DNA of 64,000 nucleotides from Xanthostigma xanthostigma (lineage: Eukaryota > Arthropoda > Insecta > Raphidioptera > Raphidiidae): contig OY754467.1 in the NCBI GenBank assembly GCA_963575645.1, positions 1,364,001 through 1,428,000 of the forward strand, in the 5' to 3' direction. The notes beneath the pieces are model-generated. The model made no database searches and had not been told where the DNA came from. It worked only from the letters and a program-made list of their open reading frames with translations. Within the stretch, counting starts at the first letter, position 1, and each line of letters opens with the position of its first letter. The translations under genes were made by a program, and so were the position numbers. Positions 46,286 through 57,107 of the stretch are shown piece by piece.

Positions 46286-46320
46286 TAATTTCAAATCTGT
46301 CTATGAGACTTTAAAGACGA

Positions 46321-46623
46321 CGCACACTTGTCGAGCACGAACCTGCACGGACGGCACTGCACGGAGCAAAAATGTCTGTTCGAGGAGAGAGAGTAGCGCT
46401 CATTAGACCAGCACCTGCAAACGATCGTCAGTCGGCCGCCTGAAATTTCTGTCTAATCGTGCTGGACCGATCTGGTCTGCTAGTGATGTGTCCTTTACAT
46501 TAATTAATTTGCATCGCTAAAACTACTTGAAAACTGCAAAATGTCTGGTCCAGTGTGCGGCATCGTATAGGTTGCAGGCTTGTGTTGCGCTGGTTGTGCA
46601 GGTTTATGCTTGACAAGTGTGCG
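46321..46623. mobile_element. MITE with CGCACACTTGTC ends, copy 2
   Basis: The 28-bp inverted repeats start CGCACACTTGTCGAGCACGA, with four differences between the two ends. It is 303 bp and non-coding. CGA stands on both sides, a possible 3-bp duplication. Superfamily unassigned. Confidence 0.8.
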
Positions 46624-47226
46624 CGAATTTTAAAACTTTAATTTCAAATACTTCATAGCAAAGTTGGATGTATTTTTATTTTCTTTCCCCTATCGATTAT
46701 CGCTCTTTTCTGTAATGATTTCCGAATTTATAAAACACTCCTTTTATAAATACATTATGCTCTTTCCATTTATTTCAGAGATAGGCGAATAGAATTATGT
46801 ATTTAAAAGCAACTTTCAAACCAGAAGAGAGACAAAAAAGTGCGTCGATATTTAACACATGATTAATTTCAAAATTATTTCGAAAAAGTTATATTTTGTT
46901 TAAAATCTCATTTTTTCGTAGGGGGTAAAAACACTGTAAAAACAGTATTTTTATTATCTCTTTTCCAATTGACTGCATCTTTTACTGAAAACATGAGTCC
47001 ACTTTCAAAAATATTTGGGAAAATTAGTGTTTTGTCAAAAATCGCATAGTTTTCGAAAAAAACTAGAAAAATGATAGTAACGATATTTTTTAGGAGGATG
47101 TGTAAAAAATACCCGCTATAAAATAACTGCTTTTCACGCCTGTATAGCGGTAGTAAAATGACTCATTTCGCACGAGTGCGTAAAGTAAAACAAAAGAAAT
47201 GCGAAACGCAGTCGTACCACCATTTT
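46624..47226. other. Unassigned sequence
   Basis: No gene or element end is recognised. Confidence 0.4.
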
Positions 47227-47668
47227 CATAGTAAAAGTATGAAAATCAAACGCAGCCTAGAATTGGTAGTGAATTGAACTGTCAATTTTTTTTTAAATTA
47301 TGTGAAAATCAGCTATTTTATAGGAGGCCTGTGCAAAGAAAATTGTTCCCGTGCGTGATGATATAATATATATACCATAACCTACTATTTTAATTATTCG
47401 TTGCGATTATTAACTCCGTAGGTACACATTCCGAGTTAGTGTAGCCATTTACATAGTAAAAGTATGAAAATCAAACGCAGCCTAGAATTGGTAGTGAATT
47501 GAACTGTAAAATTTTTTTTAAATTATGTGAAAATCAGCTATTTTATAGGAGGCCCGCGCAAAGAAAATTGTTCCCGTGCGTGATGATATATATACCATAA
47601 CCTACTAAGTATTTTAATTATTCGTTGCGATTATTAACTCCGTAGGTACACATTCCGAGTTAGTGTAG
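47227..47668. repeat. 225-bp direct tandem duplication
   Basis: CATAGTAAAAGTATGAAAAT starts at 47227 and 47452. The two copies are almost the same, apart from small indels near TATAATATATATACC. The high similarity indicates a recent duplication. Confidence 0.92.
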
Positions 47669-48287
47669 AAACAAATGTCAAAAGGAAAGCTGCTATTGTG
47701 TGCGCCTTCTGCAGCTCTTAACTAACTTCACGAGTCTCGGCATTCAGCTCTTTAGAAAAAAAAGTTGAAGACTCGCGTTAAAAACATTTTATAAACCACT
47801 ACACAAAAATACAGCTAGTAAAACTTTTATATATCTGAAAGATTTATCGTGTTTTATAGTTTTATTTTTCCTGTACGTGAAAGAAAAATAGAGAAGAATC
47901 GTTACACAGAATGCATTTCCACCATTCGACATTTTTCGTATACAGTTTATATGATAAAAATATCATAAAAAACCCAACGGGAATAATGTTTAATGTATTT
48001 AATATAAAAATGTGTCCTGATGTTAATAATCCGTTGATATAATATTATGAAGGTCAAACAGCGGTCATTGTTACGTTTTTACCCGAAGGTTAGTAGATTA
48101 CAGAGGTTGCCTCGTTTCGTCGCGTGACGTCATTCGGCCGATCTGTCAATTGATTGCGTGGCAACGTTGTTCATAAACTTTAATGGCAGTATTTAACAAA
48201 TGTCAAAGAAATCAAAAGACAGAAATATTGACCTTATTTGAATTTCTAAAGTGTCAGGTTTACGGACTAACAAACAGACTTCTTCGA
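47669..48287. other. Unassigned sequence
   Basis: No gene or element end is recognised. Confidence 0.4.
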
Positions 48288-48490
48288 AAAAAAATTGGTT
48301 GTCTATAAAGTCGGTTTACGGACGATAGTTTTACGTGATAACGGATTCCGTAATACATAACCTAAATTTTAGTTGCTGTCAAACTTGGGCCGAAGCATAC
48401 TGCGCTCTCGCTTGCACGCACAGGGTCAGGCGGAACGTTAGGAACGTTACACTTTTTCGTGCGTGCAGCTGGTGTTTCATCACGTCAAAA
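48288..48490 (+). repeat. Repeat D copy 4, shortened
   Basis: It has TTGGTTGTCTATAAAGTCGG at the left and TTTCATCACGTCAA at the right. The spacer and one GGAACGTTACACTTTTTCGT module are reduced. Confidence 0.7.
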
Positions 48491-48529
48491 ATGTTTTTTT
48501 TTGGACTCGGGGGACCTCGAAGCGAAATA

Positions 48530-49177
48530 CAGGGTAAACTCTATATAGCGACATTAAAGGGACTGAGAACTATGTGGCGTTATTGAGAGTTGTCGTTAAA
48601 CGAAGTGAAGAAATAATCCACTAATATTATTTTAATATAATAACGAATTTCTTAGAAACTTCGGTACGCGTGACGCCGACAACAAAGCAACAAAATAACA
48701 AACAAGTACTGTTTATTGCTTACATATTTTATTCATATCTTGAGATACTGTGGGATCAATTTGGTTATAAAGATAATTCCAACAAACATAATAACGAATT
48801 TTTTAGAAACTTCGGTACGCGTGACGCCGACAACAAAGCAACAAAATAACAAACAAGTACTGTTTATTGCTTACATATTTTATTCATATCTTGAGATACT
48901 GTGGGATCAATTTGGTTATAAAGATAATTCCAACAAACAAAATAACGATTTTCTTAGAAACTTCGGTACGCGTGATGCCGACAACAAAGCAATAAAATAA
49001 CAAACAAGTACTGTTTATTGCTTGATGATGACGTATTGCTGTCGTTATTTAGAGTGGGTGTGTCGTTAGAGTGTATCATTGTATGATCAACAAGGTAAAC
49101 CAACTAGAGTTAAGTATTTTCAACGTTTTTAAGGAGTTTGTCGTTATATCGAGTGAGGTTAAATGGAGTTTACACTG
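48530..49177 (+). mobile_element. Tigger-like family C, complete copy
   Basis: It starts TA|CAGGGTAAACTCTATATAGC and ends AATGGAGTTTACACTG|TA. The terminal repeats are imperfect. The internal block is expanded (see 48641-49014). It has no coding capacity. Confidence 0.87.
48641..49014. repeat. 151-bp tandem repeat inside Tigger-like copy
   Basis: TAACGAATTT..TTAGAAACTT starts at 48641, 48792 and 48943 with an exact 151-bp period, 2.5 copies. Other family C copies have a single unit. Confidence 0.93.
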
Positions 49178-49179
49178 TA

Positions 49180-49946
49180 CAGGGAAAGCTCTCTTAAGCG
49201 GACACCTTCGGGACTATTAAAATATGTCCGCCTAAGAGAGGTGTCCGCGTATGGGAAAAATTAAAAAACACATATTATTATGTATGTACATTGTACATAC
49301 ATACAATACTACATATGTAGGTACATACATATTTTTTATTTACATAATAGGGTAGAATTTTATTGTTTTCTCATATACATTATTATACATACCTACCTAT
49401 GAAATAAAAAAAATCAAACATAAAAAGTATAACTTAGTTGATTTGAAAAAATCAATTATGGTAGTTTGACGCGTATTAGTTTTAGACATGTTGTCTTGAA
49501 AATGTAATTCCAAGTCAGATAACATCTTCATTGCTGTTGAATCTCCTTTAGTTTTGGCAAATTCTTGAATTGTTTTCACCATACCAATAGCCTGATGATA
49601 ACTTATAGTTATGGTTATTTCTTCATCGGATTTGTCATATTCAACTAACGTCAGGTTGTCGCCTTTTTTACAATTTTGTTAAAAGAGGTGTCATCATCAT
49701 CTTCCACTAATAAGTTATTATCGATGGTAATGAACTCGCCTAAATCATTTTTTTATAGTCCGTTTAAGAGAGAAGTTTACAAGTTTTGTACTTAAATATT
49801 GCGTCCGCGTCCGCCCAAGAGAGAGTCCGCTCAAGAGAGATTATGTCTTATGGAATTCTCTTGTACTTCATTCCGGACTATCACATAGTGTCCGCCTAAT
49901 AGAGCTGTCCGCTCATTAGAGGTGTCCGTTATGAGAGATTACACTG
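49180..49946 (-). mobile_element. Tigger/pogo-like element with transposase remnant
   Basis: Ends CAGGGAAAGCTCTCTTAAGC and (inverse) CAGTGTAATCTCTCATAACG are imperfect inverted repeats. Subterminal GTGTCCGC motifs recur. TA at 49178-49179 is shared with the preceding element, and TA at 49947-49948 closes the right side. Confidence 0.88.
49397..49720 (-). pseudogene. Tigger transposase, C-terminal remnant
   Basis: The minus-strand frame reads KGDNLTLVEYDKSDEEITIT, a short helix region (FAKTKGDSTAMKMLSDLELHFQ) and then TRQTTIIDFFKST. The K/RQTT-DFF motif is the usual Tigger/pogo C-terminal signature. Upstream stops break the frame near 49670. Catalytic residues are absent. Confidence 0.75.
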
Positions 49947-49995
49947 TATTTGTAAAATTTTAAAAAGTTAATTTTGACTTAAATTAGTAACCCTT

Positions 49996-50447
49996 CTTGT
50001 GGCAAAACTTGGGTCATCAAAAAGCCTTCCTGTACTGTCATCACTATAGAAATGCTATGTTCATCAACAAGTAGGCATAATTTTCATTGATTCTGGTTCA
50101 AATAATTACTCGACAAACAATATAATATTATGAGGGTCGCGTGTTCAAGTCCTGTGAAGGTTAAACAAACGTTAAGAATTACTTAAATGAAACGACATTC
50201 AGTAACAGCAGTAGCAGGCAGCTTTCCATACAACTCCGCATACGTATACACACACACATGCAAACACAATGTGCTTTTAACTAAACTCAATGAATGAGAC
50301 TTCATATATATGTATAGGGATCCACTAACAGCATGTACATTGTACATATTATATTTACGTATGTTATGTGTTATAATATGTTTTCTATATGCAGTTGCAG
50401 TGTCCACTCACTGATTCATTCACTCACCGACGTTAGGTGAGTCCTTT
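49996..50447. other. Unassigned sequence
   Basis: No gene or element end is recognised. A short (CA)n run lies near 50250. Confidence 0.4.
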
Positions 50448-50449
50448 TA

Positions 50450-50853
50450 CAGTATGTAAACGCGTAAGGTGCACATAGGGAAATTAGCATTGGGAAAAAA
50501 TACTTGGATCAGAGTTAGTCATGACTGCATTAATTGTTATTTCTATTGAATTATCGTGGTAATCTTGAGGATTTCTATTTTATTTTGATTTATTTTTATT
50601 TTACTTGGCTTTTTTAATAATAAAAAGCTCTTATAAATCATTATTTTGATTTTTTTGTACAAAAATAAAACAAAAAAACAACTCCATCTGTTTGGAAACA
50701 TTTCATTCAAAAATTGTCTGACTGGTATGACGTATGCGCGTTGGTAAATTAGTGACCCAATGTCTAGGTTCAACACGAATAGGCGGAGATATTTGATCTC
50801 GCACCATATTTAAGTATTTTTGGGAATTTAATGTCCCATTAATAAAAAAGTCC
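50450..50853 (+). mobile_element. Tc1-like element L, copy 2, right part lost
   Basis: It starts TA|CAGTATGTAAACGCGTAAGG and follows copy 1 closely to AAAAAAGTCC. It is then replaced by the next inverted-repeat element, and the right terminal repeat is missing. Confidence 0.85.
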
Positions 50854-51306
50854 AATTAGGCTTTTGAATGAAATTTTTTTTTGTCATAAATGGAAAGATC
50901 GTATATAAGTTTTATAACAAAACTATTTTTCTTTTTTTTATTTTCGTTATAATTCAAAAGTTATATCAAATTATAAAATAAATTTTTGTACCCAGTTCCG
51001 AGAACGCGCCGACATTTCCCGAACATAATGTGACGTCATAATGTTTTAGTCAATACACATGTAGAAGCCATTGATAGTATACTGCGTATATACATTTTAC
51101 CATTATGACGTCACAACTGTCAAAAACAATTTTAGTGCGTTTGCAGTCACGTGATTTTTTTAAATATTTTATCAATTTTAAATTGCTTATAATTAATTTA
51201 AAAAAAGTTTTTTGAAAGTTTTTCGCATCGATTATCAATATTATTTATAATAAAGTTTTAAAATACAATAAAAAAATCGATAATTATTTTTTTCAAAAGC
51301 CTAATT
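50854..51306. mobile_element. MITE with AATTAGGCTTTTGAA ends
   Basis: 15-bp perfect inverted repeats frame 453 bp of AT-rich DNA. It interrupts element L. No duplication can be fixed because the ATTA at the junction is itself palindromic. Confidence 0.75.
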
Positions 51307-51689
51307 ATAAAAACGATTTTATATAAATAGCTAAAACAATTTTATGTTCGATTGCAGAATGCGAGCTGCAGCACAATTGTAGGTACAAAGAGTAGGTGGG
51401 TACGTGTTAAGTTCAAACTATTAGTGAAAGCCGAATAAAGTGGAGCGCTGAGAACAACGCTAAAACAATAAATGCGGAATATTCACTTAACAACTTACAC
51501 ACACACACACACGGGTACCCCTTTGTAGAATTTAATTATCCTACAGTACAGAGAAGCTCTCAGCGATTTGATTTACTTACTTACTTATTATACAGCGATA
51601 GATGTACACAGCTGCAAGAATTGATACAGATTATAATCAAAGATTAATTGAAAATCAAATAAATCTATTATTATTAGAGTATAATGGCC
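51307..51689. other. Unassigned sequence with microsatellite
   Basis: (AC)8 lies near 51497-51512. No gene is supported. Confidence 0.45.
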
Positions 51690-52815
51690 CAGCGTTAACT
51701 ATTTAGCGGTAGACTAAAACACTTAGAGACAACATGAACGTAAGATGCACGATATATTAATTCTAAGCAGTAATGAAGCGCTTCCGTTAGTGCGATATTC
51801 AAGCAATCTCGGTAATGATTATACTGGTAGTCCAGGGTTAAGAGAAATACAACGCTTAGCTATTTAGGGATAGACGTGGTGTAGTACGTTCGACTAAGCC
51901 ACGAACGGTAAGATTCACGAAATCTAAATTTTAAGCAGTAATGAAGCGCTGTGCGATATTTGTCCGTTCTGTTATAAAGCGCTGTAGTGTAATATTCAAG
52001 CAAGCGCGGTAATGATTATCTTGGTAGTCCAGGGTTAAGAGAAACATCACGCTTAGCTATTTATAGGGATAGACATGATGTAGTACGTTCGACTAAGACA
52101 CGAACGGTAAGATTCACGAAATCTGAATTTTAAGCAGTAATGAAGCGCTGTGCAATATTTGTCCGTTCTGTTATAAAGCGCTGTAGTGTAATATTCAAGC
52201 AAGCGCGGTAATGATTATCTTGGTAGTCCAGGGTTAAGAGAAACATCACGCTTAGCTATTTATAGGGATAGACATGATGTAGTACGTTCGACTAAGACAC
52301 GAACGGTAAGATGCACGAAATCTAAATTTTAAGCAGTAATGAAGCGCTGTGCGATATTTGTCCGTTCTGTTATAAAGCGCTGTAGTGTAATATTCAAGCA
52401 AGCGCGGTAATGATTATCTTGGTAATCCAGGGTTAAGAGAAACATCACGCTTAGCTATTTATAGGGATAGACATGATGTAGTACGTTCGACTAAGACACG
52501 AACGATAAGATTCACGAAATCTAAATTTTAAGCAGTAATGAAGCGCTGTGCGATATTTGTCCGTTCTGTTATAAAGCGCTGTAGTGTAATATTCAAGCAA
52601 GCGCGGTAATGATTATCTTGGTAGTCCAGGGTTAAGAGAAACATCACGCTTAGCTATTTATAGGGATAGACATGATGCAGTACGTTCGACTAAGACACGA
52701 ACGGTAAGATTCACGAAATCTGAATTTTAAGCAGTAATGAAGCGCTGTGCGATATTTTTCCGTTCTGTTATAAAGCGCTGTAGTGCAATATTCAAGCAAA
52801 CGCGGTGATGATTAT
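51690..52815. repeat. 199-bp satellite array, about 5.5 copies
   Basis: AGCGCGGTAATGATTATC-type anchors fall at 51805 (variant), 52003, 52202, 52401, 52600 and 52799 (variant). Four successive intervals are exactly 199 bp, and the first is 198. The middle units are almost the same; the outer ones are more diverged, as expected when unequal exchange homogenises the centre. The unit itself contains a repeated AAGCGCTGT word. No coding capacity. Confidence 0.95.
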
Positions 52816-53340
52816 CTGCTCGATGACAATATTGACGGTGACACAAACGGAAAATAATTACAGACGCTCGACATCTCAGGTCAATATCCCCATGACACAA
52901 AGGCGATACAAAATTTAATACTTTTTGTACTAGAAAACGTTTGTTATTTGTTAGCTTGTCATGTTTACACTTAAATAAATAAACCTATACTTTCATAAGT
53001 GATTTTTTTAAGGCTTGTCATTTTTCATTCAACCAAAAATAAGTGAAAAGTAAAAAGAAGCGGAGTTCTTTTTCTGCGACATTCAGGAAATACATCAGGA
53101 AGGAAAGCTTAAAAAACTAACATAAAATAAACGACTAAACTATACATAGATATATTATGTCTAAGTTGGTGGGGTTTTACGGACCGACAAATGTTTTTAT
53201 TAATAATTTGTTGTTTGGTACCGAAATATTACATGACCAAATATGTTTACTAGATATATTATATTTCTGATATCGTACACCTTTACAAAGTTATCTAGAT
53301 AGTAGTGATGTGGCGTCATTTATTCAAAATTCGCACGCCT
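52816..53340. other. Unassigned sequence
   Basis: No gene or element end is recognised. Confidence 0.4.
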
Positions 53341-53600
53341 TTCGTTCAAGATGGTTTCTACAATACAGCCATCTGTCGGACGATGTTTTTAAACAGCGGA
53401 AACCGATCATTTAATTGATTTGGGTCTGTACTTAAGTTCCACATTTCGTTTAAGATGGTTTCTATGACGTCGCCATCTGTCATAGCGGAAACCAATCACA
53501 TAATTGGTTTGCGTCCCTACTTACGCCGTTCAAGATGGCTTCTACGATGCCGCCATCTGTCAGTCGATGCCTTTAAATAACGGCAACTGAGTTACTCTCA
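53341..53600. repeat. Degenerate repeat of a CAAGATGG(C/T)TTCTA motif
   Basis: TCAAGATGGTTTCTAC-like words at 53344, 53449 and 53528 are each followed by GCCATCTGTC about 15 bases on. The spacing is uneven (about 105 and 79), so this is an old tandem or modular repeat. Confidence 0.6.
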
Positions 53601-53942
53601 AGTCGCGCCTAAAGAAGTTTTACTTCAAAAATGTAATTTACAGTGAATACCGAGCGGTGTAGCGTAATGGTGAGAAGCCTAGACTCGCATTCGGGAGGTT
53701 CCGGGTTCGAATCCCGGCGGGTGCAGATGTGGCCGGGACTTTTTCATGCTGCAGCTCTCGCCGAGAAACGGTCATTCCTGTACCGGCCATCTTGCTGAGA
53801 TTTTCCATGGTTTCTCTCAATAGTTCCCGATAAATATCAAAACGGTTTCATATTCAAGGCCATGGACAATTACCTGTCAAACTCATATGCTCAATATTTT
53901 TGCCTACCTTATCCTAATTAAAATTCCTTCATTCACCCAATA

Positions 53943-55025
53943 GGGTTATTGACAGTGATTAAAATTAAATAATATATAAAACTGTGTTATAATGAAAGTT
54001 TATGGTCTAAAATATCGTTTAGAATTATTATTTTCATTAAATAAGTGCGTTAAATATATTAAAATAAATAAATAAAATCACGATTTTTAACCTATGTGTC
54101 ACGTGAGTTCAAACACCAATCACAGCGCGTGACGTCATTAATCAGTCAACATGGCCGGTAGCTGTGGGCCTCTGACTGCCATGTGTATTCGTTATCTCTG
54201 TTCAGTGTATGTTCTCTGGTGTATTCATTGTACTCTGTCAATCATATTAAATGCAACACTTTGTTGGTTATAATGCTATATGTCACGTTGTACCCGCTTG
54301 CTTAGTGTTTACTGATTGCCTACTGTGACGTAGGCAATCAGTAAACATGGCTGTCAAGGTCAATTGACGTTTTGGCGCAGAATTTAAAGTCAAAATAAAA
54401 AACAACTAATAATGAGTCAAATCTGTTACATTTATGAGAAAAAATATTTTTTATGGGGGTACATATCAGGAATGTTGCGGATGCAGATTTTTTCACATCC
54501 GCGGATGCGGACGCGGATGCTGATTTTAGGAGGCTAACATCCGCGGATGCAGATGCGGATGCGGATCTGACAAAACAAAACTTAAGTGTGGGTAAAAAAA
54601 ATAAAAAGACAGTAATCCTTATCTTTTTTATACTTTATAATTAAGTAGTGAGTAAATTACCTACTATTACTGATTATAATAAATTATTTTAGTAATAAAT
54701 TTGAATAGTGGAGCATTATCTTTAATGAAAAGAAGGATAGCCGCCTTTTCGGGCTCCAGTCTGTTTCGCAAGGGTTCGTATATTAATCCTGGGCTACTAA
54801 ATAACTGTTCACTTGGAACACTTTATTTCTTGTCGCAACCTGTTACACATCCGCATTCGCATCAGCTCCGCATCGATTTATGCGGATGCGGATGAAGATG
54901 CGGATGTCTAAATCGATGCGAATGTTCCGCATATGCGGATGCGGATGCGAATATTCGCAACATCCCTGGTACATATACCTTTATTCTTTAATTTTAAATA
55001 CTTTTTGAAATTTTGTCAATAACCC
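53943..55025. mobile_element. TIR element inserted in the SINE
   Basis: GGGTTATTGACA at the left and TGTCAATAACCC at the right are perfect 12-bp inverted repeats, flanked by TA on both sides. Without the hAT inside, it is about 570 bp and non-coding. It contains a GTTTACTGATTGCCTAC palindrome at 54307-54346. Confidence 0.82.
54467..54968. mobile_element. hAT element with TSD GTACATAT
   Basis: The perfect 8-bp duplication GTACATAT flanks it (54459-54466 and 54969-54976). The ends CAGGAATGTTGCG/CGCAACATCCCTG are inverted repeats. GCGGATGCGGAT motifs are packed at both subterminal regions, a likely transposase-binding array. It is non-coding. It resembles the 35.5-kb hAT in design but not in motif sequence. 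Confidence 0.95.
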
Positions 55026-55175
55026 TATTGCTATTAATTAAGCGGAAGTTTAAAAATATAGAAAATAACGGAAAGTGTGGTAGAAAAAAAATAGTAATGG
55101 TGCGAATGGCGTCTGTTATGACATAAAATCGAGAAGCGGAAGTTAAACGCATTATTATTATTAATTTACGGTGAA

Positions 55176-55591
55176 ACCTTCAATTGCAATTTTATTGTTT
55201 GTATGGACGATAGTACTGTACCGAACAAACTAGTCGAGCAACGGTATTTATCTTTGTGGAGAAAACAAACGAAACAAATACAACTAAAAGAATGGCGAAA
55301 CCAGCACCACACACAGCATATAGCAGCAGCAAAGAGCATTGTTGCCGGAGGAATTATCCTGTGTATGTGTGCAGTGCTGTGACGTCATAAAACAACTGCT
55401 GTTCACATGAACACAATGTTTCTCTGTACAGAAGCATTACAAAAATCTATTATAATCTAGTTGCATATAACATTATATCTGCGGGCACAATGCAAAATAG
55501 CTCATGTTGAATTTATCATTTTTAGAGTTCAATAGGGTACGATAACCCGATGTGGAAAATATGAAATACACAATTATTATTTTATATAACG
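55176..55591. other. Unassigned sequence
   Basis: No gene or element end is recognised. Confidence 0.4.
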
Positions 55592-55965
55592 CTAGCGGTC
55601 GCGTCCGGTTTCACCCGGGTGTAAAAGAACGAATGGGCAAGGGAGGAACATGAGTACACACATTCATCTTAGTTTACTGAGATGAATGTTGTGTCCAAAT
55701 TTCATGATGATCGGACTTACCGTTCAAAAGTTTTTGACGATAAAAAGCAGTATTTAAATAAATTTAGCTAATATTTTTTTAAAATTAATTAAATAAATTT
55801 AAATGTAAGCCTTAGAAGAAAGCGATGTAAAAAATAAGAAAAAAAAAATATATTCGCCCAGCGTGGGGCTCGAACCCACGACCCTGATATTGACAGTCGC
55901 ATGCTCTACCGATTGAGCCACCTGAGGTTGCGTTCTCACAACGCTAATATGAGTATATCGAGGTA
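55592..55965 (-). mobile_element. Helitron B copy with tRNA-Lys-like insert, inverted
   Basis: On the minus strand the 3' end has the CCCGGGTGAAACCGG hairpin and CTAG. The body matches the 25.0-kb copy, including the shared ATATACTCATATTAGCGTTG before the tRNA-like part. The 5' end was not located. Confidence 0.78.
55854..55927 (-). pseudogene. tRNA-Lys-derived sequence inside Helitron B
   Basis: On the minus strand GGTGGCTCAATCGGTAGAGC, a CTGTCAA loop, GGGTCGTGGGTTCGAGCCCC and ACGCTGGGCGA match tRNA-Lys outside the anticodon arm. The loop would read GTC. The T arm is perfect, better than in the 25.3-kb copy. The anticodon stem pairs only partly. Confidence 0.8.
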
Positions 55966-56474
55966 AGAGAAACTTTGGTAACACAAAATGCATAACGTTT
56001 TTACCGAGTATAAAAAAAATCTTGTTAAAACTCATCGTGCGCCGTTTAACTTTCCAAAAATAAACTAAAGTAAGCGTTAAATAGTGACGGTGTGAATAAA
56101 TGAACACAATTTACACAAATTAAATTCGAACTAATTTAAAATAGTTTTGAGAGAAGTGTATGGAGTTACAGCTAACACGTGTATAGAGTTTCTGCATCGC
56201 CGTAAGTTTTCCTGTTTTATTTTATTATTTTGATGTGCAAAGTTTGTTATTTAAACATGCATTTCACTGTGTCTGTATTATAGTATGAAACGCATGGATC
56301 CCAAATGTAATTGTGCAGTAAAACACACGTAGCTGTCTGAAAAACACTTCAAAGAAAATACGAGATGCACAATCTCTTTTTGAGAATTATTTGGTGGCTT
56401 GAAAATAGTCGTGTAGCCGTGTAGCAGAAATTGAGTCCAGTACGATATATATTTATTAAATATATGTTACATAA
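55966..56474. other. Unassigned sequence
   Basis: No gene or element end is recognised. Confidence 0.4.
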
Positions 56475-56805
56475 TATGTTGCTGAAAAATTGCGATTATA
56501 ATAATTCTAGCAATTTTTTCAATTTATTAGCATCATTAAAACATATTTTCTTCTACAGCATCAGTACAAAATATACATATAATATCTTTATTTATCCCAT
56601 ATATTTTGTGCGAAACATATTTTCTTCTACAGCATCAGTACAAAATATACATATAATATCTTTATTTATCCCATATATTTTGTGCGAAACATATTTTCTT
56701 CTACAGCATCAGTACAAAATATACATATAATATCTTTATTTATCCCATATATTTTGTGCGAATGTTGTGGAAAAAAATATGTTTTAATTTTCAGCAACAT
56801 TATTA
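56475..56805. mobile_element. Inverted-repeat element with 74-bp tandem core
   Basis: ATAATATGTTGCTGAAAA (left) and TTTTCAGCAACATTATTA (right) are inverted. Inside, ACATATTTTCTTCTACAGCA starts at 56541, 56615 and 56689, an exact 74-bp period with near-perfect copies. Confidence 0.82.
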
Positions 56806-56817
56806 CAATGTATTGTA

Positions 56818-57107
56818 AAACGTTGGGTCGTCTTAAAATAAAACAGTAAACGTTTGAAATAAAACGCACCCAGTGTTTTAATATTTAGACGCATATAAAT
56901 GTATAAAAATCGGAACAAGCATTTAAACGCCTATGGCGTTTTAAAATGAAACGTTAAGACGTCTTATTATAAAACGCGAAACGTTTGAAATAAAACACAC
57001 CCATATTGTCAAATTTAAACGCTTAAAAACGTATAAAAATCGGGACAAGAATAAACACTTAAAACGTTTTTAAATAAAACGTTCAGTCGCCTTAAATTAA
57101 AACACTT
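56818..57107. repeat. About 130-bp tandem repeat, 2.2 copies
   Basis: AAACGTT.AG.CGTCTTA words start at 56818, 56949 and 57077. Each unit contains AAACGTTTGAAATAAAAC and GTATAAAAATCGG(A/G)ACAAG. The copies are diverged. Confidence 0.78.

Larger units (their letters stand above)
48491..49995 (-). repeat. Repeat E copy 5, split by two elements
   Basis: 48491-48529 (GGACTCGGGGGACCTCGAAG) and 49947-49995 (TTGTAAAATTTTAAAAAG; TTAGTAACCC) are consecutive pieces of one inverse E copy. The uninterrupted copy at 36.5 kb joins them directly. Confidence 0.75.
53648..55162 (+). mobile_element. tRNA-derived SINE, split by a later insertion
   Basis: The head has an A box TAGCGTAATGG (53660-53670) and an exact B box GGTTCGAATCC (53704-53714). 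The body matches the copy at 63220, and the tail is (ATT)n. The two halves (53648-53942 and 55028-55162) together give the full SINE. The whole is flanked by AATTTACAGTGAA and AATTTACGGTGAA, a 13-bp target duplication with one change. The interrupting DNA is a separate element. Confidence 0.92.

Noticed and set aside
51690-52815. Possible CRISPR-like array
   Set aside because: The units are 199 bp with no short repeat plus variable spacer pattern, and the DNA is eukaryotic. It is a satellite.
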